The notes below the pieces were generated by a model, which saw nothing but the letters and a program-made list of their open reading frames with translations, was not told the origin of the DNA and ran no database searches. A program made the translations under genes and the position numbers. Positions 6,301-13,031 of a stretch of 19,883 bases of DNA are shown here, piece after piece (position 1 is the first letter of the stretch; every line of letters begins with the position of its first letter). The stretch comes from SVTX01 sp045602385 (lineage in GTDB: Bacteria; Bacillota; Clostridia; Oscillospirales; CAG-272): positions 1-19,883 of the forward strand of contig JAZSBL010000029.1 of the NCBI GenBank assembly GCA_045602385.1, in the 5' to 3' direction.

Positions 6301-6301
6301 T

Positions 6302-7246
6302 TTATTTCTCCTTTTTCTCGGAAAGCTTGTTCCAGAATTTGAAAGTCATGGGCCAGAGGACTCCTGCCGTTACCGCCACGAGGAAGTAACGGACAAGTCT
6401 TGACCAGGTGTTTATATGGTTTGGAAGTATCGCATCGAGAGGGAATCTTGCAAGCTCCTTGATGGCAAGCACTACCGCAAGTCCGCCTACGATCTTGATT
6501 ATCTGCACCCACCATACGGCATCTGTTTCGAACCTTGTCCATTTGAGATCGACCGTGTATACGACGAGGAAGCCGAGCATACAGCCAAGCAGGGTGTACG
6601 CGTTTTTGAGCGCAGATGTGTAATTATGGATATTTTCCTCTGTATAGACCTCGGCGGGGAACTGATAGAATGAAATAAAGCAGAGATAAGCAATTGAAAT
6701 TGCGGTGAGCGTTCCCAGAATAATATACATTGTTTTGGGTGATTTTGTTGCTATTCTGAAGAGCGGATATCCGACGAATATCAGAATCAGCGCGATCGCG
6801 GTTGAAACGAGAACGTCCGCGGGGGTATGTACTCCAAGGTACATTCTGGAAAGGGGGACAAGCACACAAAGGGCAATCGCGGTTATGCGGAGCCACAGTG
6901 TGCGGTTGGCGCGCGCTATTCCGCCGAAAAGTCCGACCGACGTTTGAGTATGTCCGCTGGGGAATGAATATCCCGACGCGGCATCTCGCGCGGACTCAAC
7001 AATCGTGAAGTTGGGGTCTTTTACCCAGGGGCGAGGTATGCGGAAGAGCATTTTCAAGAACTGATTTGCCATTGTACCTATAAATCCGGTGCACAGCAGG
7101 TAGTATCCTTGATATTTGGAGACGCACCAAAAGAAAATCATGCCTACTGCCATAAAAATCGTTTCCTCACCGAAAAGGGTGATTATCGAGAAGAGAAAAT
7201 CACAGACGGGATTCCTGATGCCCTCAAGAAAATAAAGGAATTCCAT
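6302..7246 (-). CDS. PAP2-superfamily membrane phosphatase
   Basis: 314 residues, a multi-pass membrane protein with all three PAP2 catalytic signatures in order: KMLFRIPRP (65-73), FPSGH (95-99) and SRMYLGVHTPAD (133-144), whose His140 and the His of PSGH act in the phospho-histidine mechanism. PAP2 enzymes remove phosphate from lipids such as phosphatidic acid, undecaprenyl pyrophosphate or phosphatidylglycerol phosphate at the outer face of the membrane. The C-terminal half adds more spans than minimal PAP2 enzymes have. It is first in the operon, with a promoter at 7280-7308, and its stop is one base from the DUF5058 start. The lipid substrate cannot be told from sequence. Confidence 0.9.
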   Translation of the reverse strand: MEFLYFLEGIRNPVCDFLFSIITLFGEETIFMAVGMIFFWCVSKYQGYYLLCTGFIGTMANQFLKMLFRIPRPWVKDPNFTIVESARDAASGYSFPSGHTQTSVGLFGGIARANRTLWLRITAIALCVLVPLSRMYLGVHTPADVLVSTAIALILIFVGYPLFRIATKSPKTMYIILGTLTAISIAYLCFISFYQFPAEVYTEENIHNYTSALKNAYTLLGCMLGFLVVYTVDLKWTRFETDAVWWVQIIKIVGGLAVVLAIKELARFPLDAILPNHINTWSRLVRYFLVAVTAGVLWPMTFKFWNKLSEKKEK

Positions 7247-7279
7247 AAATTTCTTTACCTTTCATAAATAATATAAATA

Positions 7280-7308
7280 ATTATATCATACGGAGGGGGA
7301 AAATTCAA
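7280..7308 (-). promoter_or_regulatory. Promoter of the PAP2-DUF5058 operon
   Basis: On the minus strand: -35 TTGAAT (7308-7303), 17-bp spacer, TGA, -10 TATAAT (7285-7280). Divergent from the tRNA promoter about 80 bp away. Confidence 0.8.
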
Positions 7309-7387
7309 GGTATATTATAGGGAAATAAAAATTTCAAAGCATGCCGAAAAACAATTGTGAACTTTTTTTAAACATTAAAAAATAATG

Positions 7388-7416
7388 TTGACAAACAGCG
7401 AGTTTTGTGATATACT
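7388..7416 (+). promoter_or_regulatory. Promoter of tRNA-Lys
   Basis: Perfect -35 TTGACA (7388-7393), 17-bp spacer, TGA, -10 TATACT (7411-7416). The tRNA starts 20 bases later. Confidence 0.85.
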
Positions 7417-7435
7417 CATACCGTTGCGAAAAAAC

Positions 7436-7511
7436 GCACCTTTAGCTCAGTTGGTAGAGCAACTGACTCTTAATCAGTGGGTCCCGGGTTCGAGTCCCTG
7501 AAGGTGCACCA
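7436..7511 (+). tRNA. tRNA-Lys (anticodon CTT)
   Basis: Folds as a standard cloverleaf: acceptor stem GCACCTT/AAGGTGC, D arm GCTC-AGTTGGTA-GAGC, anticodon stem ACTGA/TCAGT around loop CTCTTAA (anticodon CTT), T arm with GGTTCGAGTCC, discriminator A and an encoded CCA at 7509-7511. It reads AAG lysine codons. It has its own strong promoter and terminator, so it is a single-gene unit. Confidence 0.97.
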
Positions 7512-7553
7512 TAAAACAAAAGACCGTGTCAACGACACGGTCTTTTGTTTTAT
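7511..7553. terminator. Terminator of tRNA-Lys, 20-bp perfect stem
   Basis: 7511-7530 is perfectly complementary to 7534-7553 around the loop AAC. The last A of the tRNA's CCA is the first base of the stem. The outer part is A/T-rich, so it can serve as a terminator in both directions. Confidence 0.85.
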
Positions 7554-7566
7554 CGTATAACTCCAC

Positions 7567-7773
7567 GACTCTGAACCCGCTAGGCAAGGCAACGCCTTGC
7601 CTATTCGACGTGCGCTATATGAAACTGTAAGTTAAGATAGATTGTAGCGCACGTGAGGGTTCATGAGTCATACGTAAATCGCAAGCGATTTACTAACCGA
7701 GTTTTGCTCCGCAAAACTTCGCCTGAAGGAGCGTTTAATGTGACGTAGAGTTAGCGGACGGGGCGTTCAGGTG
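7567..7773. ncRNA. Densely structured non-coding block (ncRNA or palindromic mobile repeat)
   Basis: About 200 bases with at least six helices and no gene. Helix 1: GACTC plus TGAACCC (7567-7578) with GGGTTCA, bulged T, GAGTC (7657-7669). It encloses helix 2, TAGGCAAGGC/GCCTTGCCTA (7581-7603), and helix 3, ACGTGCGCTA/TAGCGCACGT (7608-7654), forming a three-way junction. Downstream are helix 4, GTAAATCGC/GCGATTTAC (7674-7693), helix 5, AGTTTTGC/GCAAAACT (7700-7718), and helix 6, CGCCTGAA/TTCAGGTG (7720-7773). No matching known RNA class comes to mind. It could be a structured RNA or a MITE-like element. No dedicated promoter is visible between the tRNA terminator and helix 1, which favours the repeat option. 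Confidence 0.5.
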
Positions 7774-7833
7774 TCTTGATCTTCTTCTCGTTATGCAAAA
7801 TACACAAAATTTCAAAAATTAACTCATAATCTC

Positions 7834-7862
7834 TTGACAATATGCTTATAATATGGTAAAAT
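7834..7862 (+). promoter_or_regulatory. Promoter of the riboswitch-nucleoside kinase operon
   Basis: Perfect -35 TTGACA (7834-7839), 17-bp spacer, TGG, -10 TAAAAT (7857-7862). The start point, near 7869, lies just before the riboswitch aptamer. Confidence 0.88.
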
Positions 7863-7877
7863 ATACTGTAACACAAA

Positions 7878-7982
7878 AACAGGTATAAGCTTATGATAAG
7901 GATAAGCGTTTCTACAAACCGCCAAAAATGGTTGACTACCGGTTGATCTCCTTTTACAGAGGGTCAGCCGCGTTTTTGTTTT
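7878..7982 (+). promoter_or_regulatory. Guanine-class purine riboswitch with terminator platform
   Basis: Aptamer: P1 AACAGGTA (7878-7885) with TACCGGTT (7937-7944, one mismatch); J1/2 TAA; P2 GCTTAT/ATAAGC (7889-7907) closing loop GATAAGG; J2/3 GTTTCTA (7908-7914); P3 around 7917-7933 closing loop CCAAAAA; J3/1 ending GACT. The GG of L2 and CC of L3 can kiss. The specificity base (position 74 in B. subtilis xpt) is C at 7936, indicating guanine or hypoxanthine rather than adenine, and U51 is kept. P2 is one pair shorter than in xpt. Platform: 7940-7949 pairs with 7961-7970 and is followed by a T-rich tail (7973-7982). This terminator uses the 3' strand of P1, so ligand binding should prevent termination. 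Confidence 0.85.
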
Positions 7983-8007
7983 ATATCATTTTTTGTCGGG
8001 AGGAATT

Positions 8008-8280
8008 ATGGATAATACAAGCTTTACGATTTTTATTGAGGTTTTCGGTTACATTGGCACTGCGCTAGTAATTATCTCTATGATGATGACTTCGCTTTTA
8101 AAATTGCGAGTGATAAATATATCCGGAGGAATTATCAGCGCGATATATTCCGCGTATTACGGCGCGTGGGCTGTGGTCGTGATGAATATTTGTCTTATTA
8201 TTATCAATATATTTCAAATAGCGCGCGAGTTGTACCGCAGAAGCCAAGCTAAAAGGGCTGTCGCACAGGAAGAGCCCTGA
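8008..8280 (+). CDS. YgjV-like small membrane protein
   Basis: 90 residues with about three transmembrane segments. The pattern VISMMMTSLLKLRVIN, IISAIYSAYYGAWAVVVMNICLIIINI matches the YgjV-type inner membrane protein family (PF10688), small proteins of unknown function. The C-terminal tail (RRSQAKRAVAQEEP) is charged and probably cytoplasmic. I chose the ATG at 8008 after GGGAGG (7998-8003); the in-frame TTG at 7993 lies too close to the riboswitch tail. It is the first gene after a guanine riboswitch and is followed 38 bp later by a nucleoside kinase, which suggests, by context alone, a role in uptake or export of purine bases or nucleosides. Confidence 0.75.
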   Translation: MDNTSFTIFIEVFGYIGTALVIISMMMTSLLKLRVINISGGIISAIYSAYYGAWAVVVMNICLIIINIFQIARELYRRSQAKRAVAQEEP

Positions 8281-8318
8281 TTTGTTTAGTATAAAAAGGA
8301 AAAAGGAGATTTATATAT

Positions 8319-10022
8319 ATGAAGTTAAACATTGACGGCTACGAGGTGGTTGCAAAGGTTGATCAATCACTTCTTGATATGGCACGGGAGCTTGGTTTTA
8401 TTCAAGGCAAGCTCTCCACAGACCCTATCGCCGCAAAGATCGCGGGCGAGGTCTTTACACTTAATTATATACCCTTGCGCCAAAAGGATACTGCACTTGA
8501 GAGGGATTCGGTGCGCCGCGCTATGGCGGCATCGAACGGTGTTGTGAGGCTTCTGCGTTACAGCGACCCTACCGGTAGAGATGCATACACGAGGACGGCG
8601 CAGTTCGTTCTCTTTTTAGCGTTACGTCAGCTTTATCCCGGTGCCCGCGCAAAAATGCACTGCACGGTCGGCGCGGGACTTTACATTAAGGTGCTTGGCG
8701 CAGAGGGCTTCTCCGCAGAGGCACTTAAGGCAAGGGTCTGTGAGATAGTGGCGGCTGATATTCCGCTTGTGCGCCGCAGAATTACCACAAATGAGGCTCT
8801 TGCATACTACTCGACAACGGGACAGGACGATAAGGCGCGCCTTCTCGGATACCGTGAGACTCCCACGCTTGATATTTACGAATACGGTGATTATTCCGAT
8901 TATTTCTACGGTGAGATGGCCCCCTCAACTTCATTTTTGAAGGTTTGGGATATCATTCCCGCGCCCGAGGGCTTTATGTTCATTTTCCCCGACAGTCACA
9001 ACCCTGACAAGGTGGCAAAGTATCACGAGTCGCCCAATCTCTTTAACGTTTATCTTGAGGGCAAGCATTGGGGCGAGCTTATGGAGTGTGAAACCGTTGC
9101 AGACCTTAATGAGCTTGTTGATTCGGGTAAGATCCGCGAGCTTATTCGCGTGAACGAGGCGTTGCACGAAAAGAGATTTTCACAGATCGCCGACATGATA
9201 TGCTCCAGACATGCCAAGGCGGTAATGCTTGCGGGTCCCAGCTCGTCGGGTAAGACTACATCCGCAAACAGACTTGCCACACAGCTGCGCGTTCATGGCA
9301 AAAAGCCGATACTGATGAGCCTTGACGACTACTACATTGACAGAGATCTTATCTCTCCCGGCCCTGACGGCAAGATTGACTTTGAGCATATCAATACCAT
9401 TGATACCGAGCTTTTCGGACAGCATCTCGGCGCGCTTCTGGCGGGCGAGGAGGTCGAGCTTCCCACCTTTGATTTCCCAACAGGTAAGCGCAAGTGGACG
9501 GGCCACAAGCTTCGTCTTACCGACGATACAGTTATCATCGTTGAGGGCTTGCACGGTCTTAACCCCGTGCTCCTACCCCCGGAGCTTGACAAAAACGCGG
9601 TCTTCAGACTTTACGTCAGCCCGCTTCTCCCCCTGAGCCTTGATGACCACAACAGAATTCCGACAAGCTATCTGCGTCTCTTGCGCCGTACGGTCAGAGA
9701 TTACGCGACAAGGAATTCCTCTGTTGCAAGAACTCTCTCTATGTGGGATTCGGTACGCCGCGGAGAAGAGAAGTGGATATTCCCGTTCCAGGAGAATGCC
9801 GACGTGATATTCAACAGCTCTACTCTCTATGAGCTTGCTGTCATCAAAAAGTCGATATTCCCCCTTCTTGACGCGGTGCAGCCTGAGGAGGAATATTATG
9901 ACGAGGTAAGGGCAATGGTAAAGGTGCTCAATTTCGTACATGAGGCAGACGTTGACGACGAGATACCGCCTACAAGCATTGTCCGTGAGTTTATCGGTGG
10001 AAACACCTTCTACAAAAAATAA
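8319..10022 (+). CDS. Nucleoside kinase with N-terminal ThrRS-like domains
   Basis: 567 residues, a composite protein known from clostridial genomes as nucleoside kinase. Residues about 1-65 look like a TGS-type domain and about 66-230 like the SAD (editing-site) domain of threonyl-tRNA synthetase, with MHCTVGAGLYIKV and YYSTTGQDDKARLLGYRETP. Residues about 290-510 are a uridine kinase/phosphoribulokinase-type P-loop kinase: Walker A GPSSSGKT (306-313), SLDDYYIDR (the catalytic-Asp region), and VEGLHGLNP. It should phosphorylate a nucleoside to its monophosphate with NTP; whether uridine, cytidine or a purine nucleoside is not decided by sequence. The ATG at 8319 follows AAAAGGAG. The operon is read from the promoter at 7834 through the guanine riboswitch and ends at the terminator at 10029. 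Confidence 0.88.
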   Translation: MKLNIDGYEVVAKVDQSLLDMARELGFIQGKLSTDPIAAKIAGEVFTLNYIPLRQKDTALERDSVRRAMAASNGVVRLLRYSDPTGRDAYTRTAQFVLFLALRQLYPGARAKMHCTVGAGLYIKVLGAEGFSAEALKARVCEIVAADIPLVRRRITTNEALAYYSTTGQDDKARLLGYRETPTLDIYEYGDYSDYFYGEMAPSTSFLKVWDIIPAPEGFMFIFPDSHNPDKVAKYHESPNLFNVYLEGKHWGELMECETVADLNELVDSGKIRELIRVNEALHEKRFSQIADMICSRHAKAVMLAGPSSSGKTTSANRLATQLRVHGKKPILMSLDDYYIDRDLISPGPDGKIDFEHINTIDTELFGQHLGALLAGEEVELPTFDFPTGKRKWTGHKLRLTDDTVIIVEGLHGLNPVLLPPELDKNAVFRLYVSPLLPLSLDDHNRIPTSYLRLLRRTVRDYATRNSSVARTLSMWDSVRRGEEKWIFPFQENADVIFNSSTLYELAVIKKSIFPLLDAVQPEEEYYDEVRAMVKVLNFVHEADVDDEIPPTSIVREFIGGNTFYKK

Positions 10023-10028
10023 TTACTC

Positions 10029-10057
10029 AAACCGCCGGGTAGCCGGCGGTTTTCTTT
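10029..10057 (+). terminator. Terminator of the nucleoside kinase operon
   Basis: AAACCGCCGG (10029-10038), loop GTAG, CCGGCGGTTT (10043-10052), then TCTTT. Perfect 10-bp stem. Confidence 0.88.
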
Positions 10058-10094
10058 AATATCTTTTTAAAGGTGTCTTGTCCAAATGTTACTT

Positions 10095-10129
10095 TTGTTA
10101 ATATTCGATTAACAATGGCGGTATATAAT
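10095..10129 (+). promoter_or_regulatory. Palindromic operator and -10 element of the lipid kinase gene
   Basis: An 8-bp inverted repeat, TTGTTAAT (10095-10102) and ATTAACAA (10108-10115), with a 5-bp spacer lies just upstream of a perfect -10 TATAAT (10124-10129). No good -35 is found at the usual distance (position 10101-10106 is ATATTC). The palindrome occupies the -35 region, so a repressor or activator dimer probably binds here. Half-sites resemble those of the redox repressor Rex, but the spacing is three bases too long. Confidence 0.55.
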
Positions 10130-10196
10130 AGACCAAGATGTCGAATAAAATAGATTTTCGGATTAACTTTGAAGCTTAATTGACGGAGGAAGAAAA

Positions 10197-11057
10197 ATGT
10201 CTAAGGTTTACATTATTTACAATCCCCTTGCAAATAACGGTCGCAGCACAGAGTCTATCGAGAACTTTTCAAAGACTATGACCGGGGAGTGCGTTCTTTG
10301 CGATATGACGCAGGGATATGCGGAGACGGTCAAGGAAATGCAGAGCGACGATACACTCGTTATATGCGGCGGCGACGGTACGATCAACCGCTTTATCAAC
10401 GAGGTTGGCGCGGAAAACATTGCCGGTGATATTATGTATTACGCATGTGGCAGTGGCAACGATTTCGCACGCGATATTTCACTTGAGCGTGATGCCGCTC
10501 CCGTATCTGTGAAAAAACATCTTCTTGATCTGCCCGAGGTTGAGGTGAACGGCAAGACATACAAGTTCCTTAATGCGATTGGCTTTGGTATTGACGGATA
10601 TTGCTGCGAGGAGGGCGACAGACTTCGCACTATTCCCGGAAAAAAGGTTGACTATACCGCAATTGCTATCAAGGGTGTATTCGGCAAATATAAGCCGAGA
10701 AACGCAAAGATAACGGTAGATGGCGAGGAAAGAGAATATAAAAAGGTTTGGATAGCTCCCGCAATGCACGGCAGATACTACGGCGGCGGAATGCTCCCCG
10801 ACCCCGATCGATCAAGAGATGACAGAGAAACTCTTTCTCTTGTCGTATGGCACGGCTCGAACAAGCTTAAGACACTTATGGTGTTCCCCTCGATATTCAA
10901 GGGCGAGCACGTAAAGGATACAAAGCATGTTGACATTATCACGGGTAAGGAGATAACCGTTGAGTTTGACAAGCCTTGCGCGCTTCAGGTGGACGGAGAG
11001 ACGATTTTGGGCGTTAAGTCCTATAGAGCAAAGGCAAAGGTGCCTGCTAAGGTATAA
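10197..11057 (+). CDS. Diacylglycerol kinase family lipid kinase
   Basis: 286 residues of the DAGK catalytic family (DgkB/YegS/BmrU type). These soluble or peripheral enzymes transfer phosphate from ATP to diacylglycerol or another lipid hydroxyl. Key motifs: nucleotide-binding YNPLANNGR (8-16), GGDGTINR (58-65), and GSGNDFAR (85-92). A C-terminal beta-rich lobe carries MHGRYYGGGMLPDPDRS and ends with ALQVDGETI, the usual D-G-E segment. Length fits the family (about 290-300). The ATG at 10197 follows ACGGAGGAAG. It is monocistronic, with a probable operator at 10095-10115 and a terminator at 11067. It most likely recycles diacylglycerol to phosphatidic acid, the opposite direction of the PAP2 enzyme upstream, though the exact lipid is not shown. 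Confidence 0.88.
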   Translation: MSKVYIIYNPLANNGRSTESIENFSKTMTGECVLCDMTQGYAETVKEMQSDDTLVICGGDGTINRFINEVGAENIAGDIMYYACGSGNDFARDISLERDAAPVSVKKHLLDLPEVEVNGKTYKFLNAIGFGIDGYCCEEGDRLRTIPGKKVDYTAIAIKGVFGKYKPRNAKITVDGEEREYKKVWIAPAMHGRYYGGGMLPDPDRSRDDRETLSLVVWHGSNKLKTLMVFPSIFKGEHVKDTKHVDIITGKEITVEFDKPCALQVDGETILGVKSYRAKAKVPAKV

Positions 11058-11066
11058 AAAAACAGC

Positions 11067-11099
11067 AAAAGGTTGCCGGGTAATCCCGACAACCTTTTT
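11067..11099 (+). terminator. Terminator of the lipid kinase gene
   Basis: AAAAGGTTG, mismatch, CGGG (11067-11080), loop TAAT, CCCG, mismatch, CAACCTTTT (11085-11098), continuing into the T run. Confidence 0.85.
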
Positions 11100-11105
11100 A
11101 AAATT

Positions 11106-11130
11106 AAAAGGGGCTTAAAAGCCCCTTTTT
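11106..11130. terminator. Terminator of the deo operon (usable on both strands)
   Basis: AAAAGGGGC (11106-11114) with GCCCCTTTT (11121-11129), six-base loop. On the minus strand it directly follows the deoB stop and has a TTTTAATTTT tail. Confidence 0.85.
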
Positions 11131-11131
11131 G

Positions 11132-12271
11132 TTATTTGAAATTGTCAAGCACAAGCTCGCTTACGTAGGTAAAGGAGTCGATCGTGCCGAGAGACTTGCC
11201 CTCGCATCTGCCCTGATTATATTTCTCGCCGTCAAGCACCAGAAGCGGTACGTATTCGCGCGAGTGGTCTGTTGAGGGAGTAGAGGGGTCACAGCCGTGG
11301 TCGGCGGTGATAATGAGCATATCGTCATCCTTGAGCTTTGCGAGAAGCTCGCCAAGGCGCACATCAAACTCGTTTATTGCGTTCGTGTATCCCTCTGCGT
11401 TGTTTCTGTGACCAAAGACCATATCGAAGTCGACAAGGTTAACAAAGCAAAGGCCGGTAAAGTCGGTATCGGCAATTTTGAGTGTAACGTCCATGGCCTC
11501 GGTATTGTTTGCGGTGGGTGTGGAGGAGGACACCCCGCGCGAGGCGAAGATGTCGTTTATCTTACCGACCGAAATGGTCGCGTAGCCGCGAGCCATAAGC
11601 TTATCGAGCATAGTGTCCTTAGGGGGCAAGAGGGAATAGTCGTGTCTGCCCGAGAGGCGCTTGAAGGGGTATTCGCCGCCAAAGGGACGCGCGATAACTC
11701 TGCCAACGCCATGCTCGCCCTGGAGCATCTCGCGTGCGATCTCGCAATATCTGTAAAGCTCCTTAAGCGGAACGATGCTCTCGTGCGCAGCGATCTGGAA
11801 AACAGAGTCTGCCGAGGTATATACGATAAGCTTGCCTGTCTTAAGATGCTCCTCGCCGTAGTCGCGGATGACGTCTGTGCCCGAGTAGGGCTTGTTACAA
11901 AGCACGCCTCTGCCGCATTTCTCGCTGAATTCGTCGATAAGCGACTGAGGGAAGCCCTCGGGATAGGTGGGGAGGGGCTTTTCGGAAACGAGTCCTGCGA
12001 TCTCCCAGTGACCTGTGGTGGTGTCCTTGCCCTGTGATCTCTCGTTCATTCTGCCATAATTCGCCATGGGGAAGGGGACGGGGAGATATTCTCCACGTGA
12101 GCAATCCTTGATATTGAAAAGGCCGAGCTTTTTGAGATTGGGGCAATTGAGTTTGCCTGTGTTCTGCAGGGCTTTTAGCGTATGGCTGCCCTCGTCACCG
12201 AATCTTGCGGCATCGGGGAGCTCTCCTACGCCAAAGCTGTCGAGAACTATCAAAAATATTCTTTTTTTCAT
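11132..12271 (-). CDS. deoB: Phosphopentomutase
   Basis: 379 residues of the alkaline-phosphatase-like phosphopentomutase family (usual length about 390). It interconverts ribose-1-phosphate or deoxyribose-1-phosphate and the 5-phosphates, linking nucleoside phosphorolysis to the pentose pathway and to DeoC. Visible metal and catalytic segments are VLDSFGVGELPDA near the start (metal-binding Asp), KDTTTGHWEIAG with the phospho-accepting Thr, and ITADHGCDP plus DHSRE near the end. I chose the ATG at 12271 (MKKRIFLIVLDS) because it follows AAGGAAG; the longer start at 12313 would overlap deoD and adds unconserved residues. It is third in the deo operon, 22 bp after deoD. Confidence 0.95.
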   Translation of the reverse strand: MKKRIFLIVLDSFGVGELPDAARFGDEGSHTLKALQNTGKLNCPNLKKLGLFNIKDCSRGEYLPVPFPMANYGRMNERSQGKDTTTGHWEIAGLVSEKPLPTYPEGFPQSLIDEFSEKCGRGVLCNKPYSGTDVIRDYGEEHLKTGKLIVYTSADSVFQIAAHESIVPLKELYRYCEIAREMLQGEHGVGRVIARPFGGEYPFKRLSGRHDYSLLPPKDTMLDKLMARGYATISVGKINDIFASRGVSSSTPTANNTEAMDVTLKIADTDFTGLCFVNLVDFDMVFGHRNNAEGYTNAINEFDVRLGELLAKLKDDDMLIITADHGCDPSTPSTDHSREYVPLLVLDGEKYNQGRCEGKSLGTIDSFTYVSELVLDNFK

Positions 12272-12293
12272 ATTCTTCCTTATTATAATAGAA

Positions 12294-13007
12294 TTATTCC
12301 TCTGCGACCTCAAGCGCGATCTCCATCATCTTTGTAAAGGCGGTACGGCGAGCGTCCGCGCTCATATTCTGTGAGGGATCGATAAAGGAATCGCTGACAG
12401 AGCAGATGCAGAGCGCCTTCTTGCCTGCGCGTGCGGCATTGCAATAAAGAGCTGCCGCCTCCATCTCAACACCGAGAACTCCAAGCTTTGACCAAGCGAG
12501 GTCGGAGAAGGAGTCGTTGTAGAAGATGTCGGAGGAGAATACGTTACCTACGCGGTAGTTAACGCCTGCCTTCTCGCACTCCTCGACCGCGCGGCGGACG
12601 AGTCCGAAGTCGGCGATAGGAGCAAAGTGGCCGTGGAGGTTATACTGATCCGCAAAATTGCCGTTGGTGCATGCGCCCATTGCGACTACGATGTCACAGG
12701 GCTTGAGGTCTGCCTGGAAGGAGCCGCAAGAGCCAACGCGGATAATGCTGGATACGTCGTAGAAATTGAAAAGCTCGTAGGAGTAGATACCGATAGAGGG
12801 CTGTCCCATACCTGACGCCATGACCGAAACTCTCTTGCCCTTATAATATCCCGTATAGCCCTGAACGCCGCGGATATCGTTTACGAGAACGGCATTTTCA
12901 AGGTAGTTCTCCGCGATGAACTTAGAGCGGAGGGGGTCGCCGGGCATAAGCACGGTCTTTGCGAAATCTTCCTTTTTACAAGCTATATGTGCTGTTGGAA
13001 TAGGCAT
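12294..13007 (-). CDS. deoD: Purine nucleoside phosphorylase (DeoD type)
   Basis: 237 residues, the usual length of the hexameric DeoD-type enzyme. It cleaves purine (deoxy)nucleosides with phosphate to free base and (deoxy)ribose-1-phosphate in the cytoplasm. Phosphate-site and substrate motifs are MPGDPLRSKF (21-30), GMGQPSIGIY (66-75), RVGSCG (90-95), VEMEAAALY (180-188, sugar-binding Met-Glu) and SVSDSF with the catalytic Asp206. The ATG at 13007 follows AAGGAGAT. It lies between deoC (24 bp upstream) and deoB (22 bp downstream), an order that matches the pathway. Free guanine or hypoxanthine from this reaction would be the ligand of the riboswitch at 7878. Confidence 0.95.
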   Translation of the reverse strand: MPIPTAHIACKKEDFAKTVLMPGDPLRSKFIAENYLENAVLVNDIRGVQGYTGYYKGKRVSVMASGMGQPSIGIYSYELFNFYDVSSIIRVGSCGSFQADLKPCDIVVAMGACTNGNFADQYNLHGHFAPIADFGLVRRAVEECEKAGVNYRVGNVFSSDIFYNDSFSDLAWSKLGVLGVEMEAAALYCNAARAGKKALCICSVSDSFIDPSQNMSADARRTAFTKMMEIALEVAEE

Positions 13008-13031
13008 AATTTTATCTCCTTGTGATTTTGA

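Noticed and set aside
10095..10115. Rex operator
   Set aside because: Half-sites TTGTTAA and TTAACAA fit, but they are 7 bases apart instead of the 4 expected for Rex, so the helical phase is wrong.
11297..12037. 246-codon plus-strand frame inside deoB
   Set aside because: Antisense to a fully conserved phosphopentomutase; no ribosome site and no recognisable protein.
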